Assembly: GCA_963691705.1 (NCBI GenBank)
Contig: OY829545.1
Span: 12,105,893 to 12,169,892, forward strand
Origin: Viola odorata
Lineage: Eukaryota; Streptophyta; Magnoliopsida; Malpighiales; Violaceae
Direction: 5' to 3'
DNA: 64,000 nucleotides
Shown: piece after piece, positions 11,641 through 23,200 of the stretch
How the letters are laid out: each line of letters starts with the position of its first letter
How positions within the stretch are numbered: position 1 is the stretch's first letter
Made by a program: the position numbers and the translations under genes
Notes under the pieces: generated by a model
The model's input: only the letters and a program-made list of their open reading frames with translations
What the model was told of the DNA's origin: nothing
Database searches by the model: none

Positions 11641-12637
11641 TTTTTTTAATTAATTACTTACTTTTTCGTAAATTAATTAAATGTTTGCATGCGCTCTTTA
11701 TTATTAATTATTTTCGAAAACGTTGCTAACACTCTCATTTTGCAAGGAAGATCAAGATCACGCAACGCAAGTACGTCTTTCTTCTAAGTCTCTTTTATTT
11801 ATTTAATGCCTTTTGCAAATATTATTTTCATGTATGTTATCTAAAAATGCTAAAAAACTTATAATTATATGCATGATAAAATAAACCCACATGTTTACAT
11901 GTTTATGACGCTTGCTTTTAAATGCCATGAAATTAATTGTCTTCTTTGTTAAATGCTATGCATGGTGGCTTCGAATCCCACTCGGTTATATGCATTCACG
12001 AAAATGGTACAATGTTAGTTTATCTATGTTAGGAACACATAGTAATTAATTAATTAATCATGCATGGCTCGATGAAAAGGGGGAACGTCCGCTCTAGCAT
12101 AACGAACAAACGGTAACCCCGTCCTTCGTGTCCCGATCGGAAATAACATGTCCCAACGAAATATGCTAAGATGTAACGTCACCTTTGAGGTCCCAATCGT
12201 GCCAAAAATGTTAAATAATCGAAAAGTGTCCCAAGTCGGTAAGCGAACTCTGTTGGCACGATTCGATCATTGGCCTATGTAAATGATCGGAAAGTGACTT
12301 GAGTTCGTGGGAAGAGGAGGTTGGCATGCTTCGATTATTTATTTTCGTGTCAAAATATTAAACATAACAAACACCTCACTTTACAACCAGTAACCGTTTT
12401 AGGGTGTGACTTGGGTGCCTAACACCTTCCCAAGTCCACAATACGACATCGAACCTTTGTTCAATGGTTTAGACCATTTGTGCCTTAGTTTTTTATTTTT
12501 TTATGCCATGACGCTTAGGTTCCCTAAACCTTAGAAAATACGATGGCGACTTCATTGTATTATGCGAAGCATCCATTTATGCTTAGCATCCGCCGCGAAC
12601 CTTAAACTCATTTTCAACGAAAAAAGGGGGTGCGACA
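11641..12637. other. Non-coding end of the presumed Tat LTR
   Basis: No ORF. On the minus strand the first bases are TGTCGCACCCCC, followed by AAGTCGCCATCG and GGGAAGGTGTTAGGCACC, a layout I associate with LTR starts of large plant Ty3/gypsy elements. Evidence is from recognition, not alignment. Confidence 0.4.
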
Positions 12638-14717
12638 GTAGCCAAGGAAAATGCTCTTCGCCATCTTCAACAGCTCCACTCTATTTGCGTGGCAATGAAA
12701 CCCGCCAACGTCAGTATTGAGCAAGCCAAGCTCCGCGCATTCCAGTGGTCTCTCAAAGACGATGCCCTCGACTGGTACTACGACCTTCCAGCAAGATCTA
12801 TTCATTCTTGGGCAGACATGTCAAAAATCTTCACTGAGAAGTACTACCCAACTTCGATCTCCAACACCACGCGCAAGCAACTCGTCTCCATTGTTCAGAA
12901 GAAAGAGGAGACTCTAGCCCAGTACTATGAGAGGTTCTAGAAGATGCAATCTAGCTGTCTAGCTCACAACCTTACCGAGCACGCTCTTGTTCAATATTTT
13001 TGTGAAGGCCTCAAAGCTCATGATAAGGCGTTACTTAACGCAACTGCCAATGGATCCCTGACTACTCTAACTCCAAGAGCCGCTCGAGCAACAATAGTGC
13101 TCATGGCCAAGAATACCTCAGACGACCTTGCCAACAATCCAGGCCAGGATGTCCAAGTAGCAGCCCTTCAGAACCAGATATCCTCTCTCACAGGAATGTT
13201 CCAAAACTTCATAACTGGACAAGCCGCACCTGTCAAGGCCTGCCAGATATGCAATTTCGTGGATCACCCCACTGATGTATGTCCCCATATTCCGGAGGAA
13301 ATACAAGTGAATGTTGCTGGCCAATTTATTCCAGTTTCTTAAGCTCAGACTTACAACCAAGGCTGGAAACGACCAAACCCAAGATGGGTCCCAAACACTC
13401 AGCTTTCGGGGCCTAGCCATCAACCACACTAGAACCCCTATGGAAACCCCCCTCATAATATGCCAAATTTCAGACCTCCACCCACATTTCATCAGAACCA
13501 GTATCAACGCCAACCTCCTCAGGATCAGACCTTTGTCCATCCTCCAGACCAGACTTTTATCCAGCCCCCGACTGCTGAAATGCCTAAGAATCCCGAGCAG
13601 CAGAAAGAAATAGATGAACTTAAGAAGCAAATGAGTGTCATGACTGCCAAACTGCAAGAATTAACAAACCATGGCAGACTGCCACCCCAGACCAAAATAA
13701 ATCCAAAGCACAATGTCTGCACGGTAACTTTGCATAGTGGAACGACCTTGAACCCACCGGAGCTTCCAGCCCAAGATATTGAAAATTATCCAGAGGCCGA
13801 AATCTGGCCTAAACGTAGAACGAAGCTCCCCAAAGTCCCTAGGTTCGTGGAAGTCAAAGAGGACAGAATCCGCTCCCCCCGAGGCTCACCACGAAATGAC
13901 CCCAACCCACCAGAATTTACTCAAGAGTACATTCATAAGATTCTCGAGCCCCCGTTCCCTCACAGATTGGTCAAGGCCAAGAAAGATAAGGAGGATCGTG
14001 ATATCTTTGAAATATTCAGTAAAGTGGTTGTAAACATCCCTCTTCTCCAGGCCGTGAAGAATGTCCCTCGCTATGCCAAATTCCTGAAGCAATTATGCAC
14101 GAATAAAAACAAGTTCGCCGAAGTTAACAAGATCAGCGTAGGGGCCAACGCTTCTGCCCATATCTAGCGTCGAATCCCTCCGAAATGTAAAGACCAAGGC
14201 ATGTTCATTATCCCTTGCCGAATCGAAACAGTCGATATTGGCAAGGCATGACCTAGGAGCAGGAATTAATGTCATGCCCTTGATAATTTACCACAGTCTA
14301 GGCCTCGAGCCTCTCGTGCCCACAGACCTCGCCATCCAACTTGCTGACCGTTCTATCATCTACCCCGAGGGGATAATCAAGGATGTCTTAGTCCAAGTGG
14401 GAGAATTCTTGTTCCCTGCAGATTTCTATGTGATTGCAATGGAGAACGAAGACTCCACCAAATCCACAGATGTTCTTCTAGGCCGCCCATTTCTGGCCAC
14501 AGTCCGAGCAAAGATTGATGTTCATGATGCCACCATCTCCCTCGAATTTGATGGAGAGATCATCAAATTCAATATGCTAGAAGCCATGCGATACCCCTCT
14601 GAATTTTCTAGTGTGAATTATGTTGATATTGTAGACCCCATTATAGGGGAGATTGATGACATATATTCTACTGACCCCTTGCAATTTGCCCTTGACAGGA
14701 GTCTGACACCCGCTCTT
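12638..14717 (+). pseudogene. Athila gag-protease fragment (E0), decayed
   Basis: Co-linear with 28587-30680 of E1, in the frame starting at 12638 (GTA GCC AAG GAA). It covers the gag core, zinc knuckle [14 protein letters not shown] and spacer up to the protease. Stops interrupt it at 12938 (TAG), 13340 (TAA) and 14165 (TAG). A net 5-nt deletion just before the protease DLGAG motif shifts the frame at about 14245. It is cut on the left by the presumed Tat LTR end and on the right by the E1 LTR. It is clearly non-functional and probably the oldest layer of the nest. Confidence 0.9.
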
Positions 14718-16066
14718 TGATAGCATGTTTCATGACCTAGATTTTACCCTCTTTTGTAGCCTTTTCGGGGGCTTCATGTTGCCATTTGACCCTTATTACG
14801 ATCTTATTTGTAGAATGGCATCAAAAGAGGGAAAAGAGCAAAAAGAAGCAATTTCGGAGCAATTCTGAGGAATTCCAGCTTCAAGGCCTAGAAGAGAGAA
14901 TGCTTTCAAGGCCTCGACGCGAACCAGACCAGTGCGCTGTCTCTAGGTCTCGACAGCTCCGCATCTTCCTCCAAAGAAAGCATCTTTAAAGATCCGCACG
15001 GAATCCCATGCGCTTCTAGAAGGCAGCAACGTGGCAGGAATCCCAGAATATTCCTTTTGCAAGGACATGTGTTGTCACCTCCTCATTGCCCTTATCTATT
15101 TTGTCTCCTAGCTAGTATTAGGCTATAAAAGCATAGTGCTAGGGTTTTTGTAAGGACGGCTGGTCCTAAGGATATTTTCTTACATTAATTTCAGCACACA
15201 TTCTCTTAGGATAATCTCCTCTCTTGAAGAACAACCTTTATGATTCAGCTCTCCTTTGATTATTAATTAATCCATCGGTTCCTTCTAATCCTTTGCTATT
15301 TCCTTTTGTTATTTTATGACTACTTATACTTGTTGTTTATATTATAGTATGAGTAGCTAAACACCACCCTTCTTAGTGAAGGGTGTTTAATGGGTTGAAA
15401 AGGTTTGGCTAAGAGGTCTAATGCATGCTTAATATATTCTCTTGTTCACATGACTATTTACCGATTTAATTCCATGCTTGCTTAGGAATATTAATGGCTT
15501 GATCATCTGTTAGTATGCCTACGTGAGTAACGTCATATTCCAGGGTTATACCTGACGTGAAGCCCTGGAATTGGAGCAGACACCTAGGGGAGGCAGCGCG
15601 AGAGGCCTCACCTAGGGGTAAACTGTCATCTAGGGTATGCAATACGGGTCTGACAAGCTGAGCTATTGCGCCCTAGATCTGTCTTACCTCTCCTTCATGG
15701 GCGTTCAGAGTTTAGCCTCCCTACTTCGAGCCCTAGACAGGCCGGACGGTCAAGGCTGCTTCCTGATGACAAGGGAAGTAGCTGGGAGGATGGCTGAACG
15801 TCAAGGTCACCTCATATGTGGAAACGGGGGGTGACTTCTAGCTACGAAGGTAAGTAGGGGATGCGGTGTGGAAACGCGGTCCCTATAGCAGGTCTGTACA
15901 TGAGTTTGGAACATTTTTGCACCAATGACTAGCCAACCTAGAAAACAACCCAAAGGAACACCTTTCGCTAAGATCTATTCTCATCTGATTAATATCTCTT
16001 TTACTACGTTTCTAGCCCTCGAAGTGTTTACATTTCTTGCCCTGGATTACATTTTGCTTTCATGCC
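14718..16066 (+). repeat. E1 Athila 5' LTR, first part
   Basis: Starts TGATAGCATG directly after truncated E0 gag, so the expected TSD is CTCTT. The LTR is interrupted at 16066 by E2 and resumes at 27829. No gene inside; small ORFs (for example 15637-15834) are chance. The stretch near 15550, ACCTGACGTGAAGCC, recurs in the other Athila LTRs of the window (about 37760 and 46328). Confidence 0.8.
15124..15130 (+). promoter_or_regulatory. TATA box of the E1 LTR
   Basis: TATAAAA in the context GGCTATAAAAGCATAG, followed by AGGGTTTTTG, about 405 bp into the LTR. Confidence 0.6.
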
Positions 16067-18001
16067 TGATCGTCAGTCAAATGATAATTTATAGTGCCTG
16101 AAAATATATGTGCACAATGGATAATGTGTACAGTGGTAGTCAGGGTCGAACACGGGGATTGTGAGAGACTGATTCAAGGTCTTGAGTGAAGTCATAGAAC
16201 AAAGGCATGAAAAGTAACAATCTGGGGGGTTTTATGCTTGACTGAAACTAATCAGTCAAGAGAGATTCGGGAGCTAACAATTTTATCTAAATAAGCAATG
16301 CTCGGGGTCCCGAATGTCACTTTCGGGGTCCCGAATGGTAAAATAAAACAAATCAGCAAATAATTCAAGAGTAATAGAACAGAAGGTGGTAATTGATTAA
16401 TAGCCAAATTAGTAAATCAGTAAAGGAGACAAGATAATAAAACAGAGGAATAATAAACACAAATAATCAATCAGAGAAGATTCTTAGCAATAGGTGTTCT
16501 TGGGTTGCATTCGGGGTCCCGATTATCATCAGCACAAAATTATTCTATTCGAGACATCATAGAAGTGACATGGAGACCAGATTTCTCGGTTATCTCCTAC
16601 TTTTCTCTTAAGAGAAACTACCCCCCGTTCTCACATATGAGGTAGTCTTGACAGTTCGCCATCCCTCCAGGCACGAATGCGGGAGGGCAATACTCAACCT
16701 GCCCATGAAGATAAGAAAAGACACAACTGATCCTAAGGGTCCCTCAGTTTGTCAGGCTCGTGACCCCGAATCAATCAACTACTCACCCTATCAATTCAAG
16801 ACCACTCCTAAGCAGTCGAGACTAAATAGACGCCTACTCTATCATGCAATTTTCCTCTCGTATTCATCACACAAATGGCAGCATTCACACAAGGTATAAA
16901 TCGGGTGATCAAGCCTTTAAACACTCCATGTGAAGTTTTAATAAAAACGATAAGCAATTGAATATAACATCAAGAATATATTAAACACACTTAGGCTTCA
17001 AATCTGACCTTGCAACCCTTGAATCACCCTTGCTAAGAATTAAAGGTTTAGCTACTCATGCTTGGATAAAAATAAATAATAATCAAAGAAAGCATAATAA
17101 TTAAATTAAAAGATTAAAGGAGGAACACTTGTTTACAAACACCAAATCTGGTTTTAGGCCCAGCAGCCAAGAGTGAAGGAGCTAACAAGAACTAGAAAGA
17201 GAAACTAGAGAGAGAAATCAGAAACTATCTAAAAATCCTATGTAAAAATCAATGGTAAAAATTACACACTTCAAATTATGCTCTTCCTTGCTTCTATAGT
17301 CTCCAATCCGACCAGCCTCTTCATCTTTCCACTCAAGAGAGATTCTCCAGCTAATGAGAGTTGTCTTCCACTTCTAGGGGACAAGAAAAGCACTAAGGAT
17401 TAAAATAATCCTTTACTTGATTAATACTTTAAGTAGCCCATGATATTCTTGAACCAAAGAAGGTGGGAAACATGAAGTTGAGGGAGAAGGGAATATTAGG
17501 AGCTGGTCAGGCACGCCTAGGGACCAGAAGAATATTGAGACTTAAATAATCCTTGGCGCGCGGATTCATGGCAGACTGCCCAGAAATATCTTCGGGGGTC
17601 CCGAATCCGATTCGGGACCCAGGCCGTTTTGTGGACAAGTGACTAGTCTTTTGTGCTACTTCTTCCCGTTGGTCTGGTTGGAAGGTTGTAGCCGTTTCAG
17701 ATTGTTAGTCGGCCTTGGGCCGTTTTGGCTGAATCAGACAAGAGCCGATAGTGTCAAATCGGTCAAGAGCCGTTTTAATCAAATCGGACAGAGCCGTTTT
17801 AATCAAATCGGACTCGGGACCTCTACTCGGGACCTTGAACACGAAAACTGCACAAAATGCACCAAAAATGAATCTTTTTGCATAAACTCCCTTTTCAAGC
17901 CTAAATCTGCAATAGTAATGAAAACAAGGGTAAATTAGCAGAATCATACTCTAAATCAAAGGAATAATGGAGGGAAAATCATGCAAAAATACACGCTATC
18001 A
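16067..18001 (-). repeat. E2 3' LTR
   Basis: Matches 25889-27823 almost base for base. Minus-strand ends are TGATAGCGTG...GACGATCA. No obvious TATA box. It contains repeated TTCGGGGTCCCGAAT words near 16306, 16322 and 17584. Confidence 0.97.
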
Positions 18002-20287
18002 AATATCCCCACACTGCCCAATGCTCGCCCTCGAGCATTCACAAAATTTAAAACAGACCCCAAAACAGAACAGACACACCAAACCACAACACAGAGAATA
18101 AGCATGCTTTTCCACATTCGGGATCTCGAATGAAACAGACTCTACCTAGATACACCTGCATCAAATCAGAAGGATGACGACCCTTAAGACAAGACTTTTC
18201 CACATCAGCCTATTAACAAGTAGTCCTCACATGAATAAGTGTTTGCACTCACACTCGTGGGCTAGGTGTTTAAACACTCAAAATGCAGAAAACGCAGCAC
18301 GAAACCAAGTTTGTATATCAATCCGAGTACATTAGACACATGCATAGGCAATCTAGCAATCAAAAGACTTCGCATCGAGGGTAAGAAGGGAAGACAAGGA
18401 AAGGAAATGATAAGATGGAACACAATGAGAAGAAAAAGTGGATAAGAGGGAGAGAAAAGAGTTGAAATGAGAAGGTAGTTAAACCAACTCAAACCTGGAA
18501 TGCTCCCTTGGCAGGAAAGAAACGAAATGGTGAGACAATGTTGCTGGAGCGAAAGCTAGACTAGGCTCTTCTTCTTCGAGGGGGATCCTAACTTTCTTCA
18601 TTCGGGACCTAGGCTCGGGACCTTGAATGGATGCTGGCTGCTGATTTTCCTCTTCTCTATGAAATTTGGTCTCTTCTTTCTCTCTTTTATTTATATTTCT
18701 GTTTTTCTAAAAAAAAATTCATTTTTTTTTCTTTTTTACAAGAGAGAGAGAGATCTTCTATGAGGATTGAGACCTTGTTCTTCGGGGCTGGATATTTTGA
18801 TTTCACTTCCCCACACTAGTGTTTTGCTGTGGATGGGAAGTGAAATTCTTTTCATTCTGGTCTGCCCTTGAATTAGTTATTTTGACTTCGAGGTCTTGAA
18901 TATATACCAGCATTCGGGGCCTTAAATCTGCGGGATCCCCTCACTTCGCTTTTGCTGCTTCATTTGTCTAGTCTAGCCCTCGATGGTGCTTCAAACAACA
19001 CTGCTCACCTGCCAAGAGAAAAATCAAAGAAAATTCAAATGATTAGAATGGAGGGAAAAGAGGGGATTCGGGGGCTCGAATGAAACAGAACAGAAAAAAA
19101 TAGAGAGAACAATTTGATGCGAAGACTAAATCTTTTTGCTGCTTTCCTATGTCTAATCATGTCTATACCCATGGATATCATGCAAGCTCAGCCAGCACCT
19201 AGTCATGCATTCACTCCAGCAATAAATATAGTCATGAAGGCTCAAAATGCTCACAAGGTGTAATTTAGTGACTACTGGTTTCAAGGCCTTGAAGCAGATA
19301 TAAGGCATAACAGGCATACAAGGAATCATTCGGGACCTTGAATACAGACAACATTTTCATTCTATGTGCACAAGTCATGTGTGTGTGTTCATCATTGGGA
19401 TTAAAACTGGGCAGCATGAAAAGATAAAAATCCGAGAATAAAAATAAAAGCAAAGCATGAAAATAAAATAAATAAAGCCGAACACAAAATAAAAATAAAA
19501 AAACTGAATAATAAAACAAAGCAACTAAAAACCTCCCCACACTTAGGCTACACATTGCCCTCAATGTGAGAAGGAAGCAGAGGTAGGTGGAGAAGGTGGT
19601 GGCGGGGCAGAGTAGATGAATGAGAAGTGGTAGGTTGGTTTAGTTCTAGGATGTTGCGTGCCATGAGGAAGAAAGAGAGAGATGGAATTAATTTTTGGGG
19701 AAAGGAATTAATTAATTTGATGAAGATGGAAGTTGAAAGGAGAGAGGTTGAGTGGGATGGCAGTAGGTGGCGTGCGTGAGTGGGAGTAATGGTGGATAAT
19801 GGAAACATGGAATGATGGAGAGAAAAGGGGAATTTATTTTATTTTTTTGAATTTTTTTTGAATTTTTTTTTTTTTTTTTTTTTTTGAATTTTTTTTATTC
19901 TCTCCGCCACATGGCACGCTGTGAGTAGTTGGAAGAACCCAAGATTCCCACGCCTGCACACCTGCGGAAAAAGAAAGGAAAGAGGCAATTAATTCTAGAA
20001 ATTAAAAAGATTAAAAAGGAATAAAACCAAAAGGAATTAATTGGGAGAATAAAAAGGAGGGGACAAGAAATTTAAATAAGAGGGAAAGAGAAAAAAGCAA
20101 TTTAAAAATGCACCTAGGTAATGTAAAAAGCTGGAAATGCAATTTAAAAAGAGTGAGTGGACTAGGAATTTGAAATCGGAAAGGAATTAAATAAAGCAAA
20201 GGAGAGAGAAAAGGGTCCTGGAAAATCGTGGGTTTCCCCACACTTGGCCTTGAATTAATGTCTAGGCCTAGACAACACTTCTGGATT
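18002..20287 (-). other. E2 3' untranslated region
   Basis: No supported ORF. It holds the polypurine tract next to the LTR (minus GTGTGGGGATATT, 18002-18014), the Athila signature GAATGCTCGAGGGCGAGCAT (minus, about 18027-18046), a TG/poly-T stretch near 19860-19885 and many copies of the near-palindromic ATTCGGGACCTTGAAT-type word. Segments near 19140-19330 match the 3' UTRs of E3 (about 40900-41090) and E4 (about 44990-45150). Confidence 0.8.
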
Positions 20288-23200
20288 CTAGGTCCCGAGT
20301 GCAGGGTCTTCAACCCTCATCTCTTCGTGGGTCGAGGGCTTGAATCCTTCATAGAAAGGTTTCAGCCTATGACCATTGACCTTGAATGGCGCATCATTGT
20401 GCATATTCTGAATTTCAATCGCTCCATGGTTGAAAACGGCGGTGATCTTGTATGGTCCCGTCCATTTGGACTTTAATTTTCCTGAAAAAATTCGCAAACG
20501 GGAGTTATACAATAAGACTTTCTGCCCCACAGTAAAGGTCTTGATGATGAGATGCTTGTCGTGTTGGGCTTTGGTTTTGTCTTTATAAATCATGGAATTT
20601 TCGTAAGCATCCCCCCGAATTTCTTCAAGCTCTTGAATCTGTAGGGAGCGGTCCTTGCCTGCCAAGTTAAGGTCCAAATTAACTTTCTTAATGGCCCAGA
20701 ATGCCTTGTGTTCGATTTCAACCGGGAGGTGACATGGCTTGCCATAGACTAACCGATATGGTGTCATACCAATCGGGGTCTTGAATGTTGTTCGGTAGGC
20801 CCATAATGCATCTCCTAACTTTAGACTCCAATCCTTTCGGGACTGATTGACGGTCTTCTCCAAGATGGCTTTGATTTCCCGATTCGAGACCTCTGCTTGG
20901 CCATTCGTTTGGGGGTGATAAGCTGTGGATACTCGATGGGTCACTCCATATTTTTGAAGTAAGGAGGAGACCATTCGGTTGCAGAAGTGTGTCCCTCGAT
21001 CGCTGATGAGAGCCCTCGGGGTCCCGAATCGGTTGAAGATATTAGTTCTGAGGAAGTTTGCTACCACTTTTGAATCATCTGTCTTGGTGGCCACGGCTTC
21101 AATCCACTTGGAAACATAATCTACTGCAAGCAAGATATATGTGTTCCCGAATGAATTTGGGAAGGGACCCATGAAGTCGATGCCCCAAATATCAAAAATT
21201 TCGCAAGTTAGGATGCTGTTCAAGGGCATTTGATTCCTGGCCCCTATGTTTCCCATTGCTTGACATCTAGGGCAAGTGGCACAAAATAGATAGCTGTCTT
21301 TGAAGATTGATGGCCAATAGAGACCGGCATTCAAGACCTTGAGTGCGGTTTTCTTGGCACCAAAATGCCCTCCTTCCGTGGTAGAATGGCAGAACTTGAG
21401 GATTGATGGGACTTCATCCATCGAAACACAGCGTCTAAGGATCTGATCGGAGCAATATTTCCATAAGTAGGGGCTGTCCCAGACATAGAACCTTGCTTGT
21501 CTCCGGATTCTGTTTTGCTGAGCACTCGAGGCCTCGAATGGAAAGACACCGGTGGCGCAAAAATTAGCAATGTCTGTGAACCATGGAAAACTTGCTGCTT
21601 CAGCTAGGCATAGATATTCATCTGGAAAGTTGTCTCGGATGGCCACTCGGGAGTCATCTTCTTGGTTCGGGAGTCTGCTCAAGTGGTCCGCAACAGAATT
21701 TTCCGTTCCCTTCTTATCTTTGATGACTAAATTGAATTCTTGGAGCAAGAGGATCCATCGGATAAGTCGAGGCTTGGCGTCTGCCTTCTTGAGTAGGCAT
21801 CGAAGAGCTGAGTGGTCGGAATAAACTATCACTTGGGTACCCAAAAGGTACTGCCGAAACTTATCAAGGGCATAGACAATGGCCAAAAGCTCTTTCTCCG
21901 TCGTGGTGTAGTTTTGTTGTGCGGGATCCAGCAACTTGGATGCATAATAAATAACGTAGGTCTCCTTATCTTTCTTCTGCCCTAGAACAGCTCCTAATGC
22001 TTGGTTGCTAGCATCACACATGATTTCGAAAGGGAGTGTCCAGTCGGGGGCTCGAATGATAGGAGCAGAAATAAGCTTGGCCTTCAAGGTCTCGAATGCT
22101 GTTTTGCACTCTTCGTCAAATATAAATTCCATATCCTTGTGCAGTAGCCGACACATAGGTTGGGATATCTTGGAGAAATCCTTGATAAACCTCCTATAAA
22201 AACCTGCATGGCCAAGAAAAGAGCGCACATCTCGAATATTCGAGGGGTAAGGCAAGGTCTCGATAACTTGAATTTTAGCTTTGTCAACTTCAATGCCTTC
22301 ACTGGACACAATGTGGCCTAAGATAAGACCTTGATCAACCATAAAATGACATTTTTCAAAATTAAGCACAAGGTTAGTGTCCACACATCTTTGTAAAAAA
22401 TTTTTCAAATTCGAGAGGCATTCGGAAAAGGAGTTACCATAGACGGTGAAGTCATCCATGAATACCTCGATGCATTCCTCTACAAATTCTGAAAAGATGC
22501 TGACCATACATCTCTGAAATGTGGCAGGAGCATTGCATAATCCAAAAGGCATGCGTCTATAGGCAAAGGTCCCGAATGGGCATGTGAAAGTAGTCTTTTC
22601 CTGGTCTTCAAGGGCTACTGGAATTTGGTGGAAGCCCGAATACCCATCCAAACAACAATAATGCGTCTTGCCTGCGAGACGCTCTAGCATTTGATCTATG
22701 AAGGGCAGTGGGAAATGGTCTTTCCGGGTGGCCTCGTTCAAGCGCCTATAATCAATGCATACACGCCAACCATTCTGGATTCGGGAGGGGATTGGCAGAC
22801 CTTCGGGACCTGGAATGATTGTGATGCCTGTCTTCTTCGGGACCACTTAAACGGGACTGACCCACTTGGAATCAGAAATAGGGTAGATAACTCCTGCATC
22901 GAGCAATTTCAGGATCTCTTTCTTGACTACTTCCATCATAGGAGGGTTCAAACGCCTTTGAGGCTGCCGGATAGTCTTGCTATCCTCTTCTAGATGGATT
23001 CGATGGGTGCGTAGAGATGGGGACAGACCCTTGATGTCTGCAATAGTCCATCCAATGGCTCCTTTAAAATTCTTTAGAAGCTCAACTAATTCAAGCTCTT
23101 GAACAGCCTCCAATTTGTTGGAAATGATAACCGGGAGAGATTCCTTTTCCCCTAGATAAGCATACTTTAAATGCGAGGGTAGCTCTTTAAGTTCAAGGTC

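Larger units (their letters stand above)
1..12637 (-). mobile_element. Tat-lineage Ty3/gypsy retrotransposon, decayed, left end outside window
   Basis: On the minus strand the order is: probable 5' LTR (12637 to 8014), primer-binding region just after it, gag (7927 on), protease, reverse transcriptase and integrase ending at 3083, then tandem repeats and an ORF in the opposite orientation (2-2102). An extra antisense ORF after pol is a known feature of some Tat-lineage elements. The right boundary is the point where the sequence switches abruptly from an LTR-like end (GGTGCGACA) to Athila gag at 12638, so I infer that the element inserted into that Athila. The 3' LTR is not seen and should lie left of the window. 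Treating 1-12637 as a single insertion is an inference. Confidence 0.6.
8014..12637 (-). repeat. Probable 5' LTR of the Tat element (outer end uncertain)
   Basis: The inner end is TGATAAAG at 8014, next to the PBS region. A TATA box on the minus strand lies about 200 bp inside. The outer end is most simply 12637: on the minus strand it begins TGTCGCACCCCC, and Athila gag starts immediately beyond. This gives a 4.6-kb LTR. A shorter alternative ends at TTATCA (8561-8566), which pairs with TGATAA at 8014 and gives a 553-bp LTR. The missing second LTR prevents a decision. The interval includes two plus-strand ORFs, a 165-bp tandem duplication and a 50-bp minisatellite. Confidence 0.4.

Noticed and set aside
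12540..12560. GATGGCGACTTCATTG as an Ogre-type PBS
   Set aside because: Resemblance to a tRNA-Arg PBS is partial and it lies inside the presumed LTR in the wrong context.
16648..16899. 83-aa ORF present identically at 26470-26721
   Set aside because: Duplicate only because both lie in the E2 LTRs; composition not protein-like.
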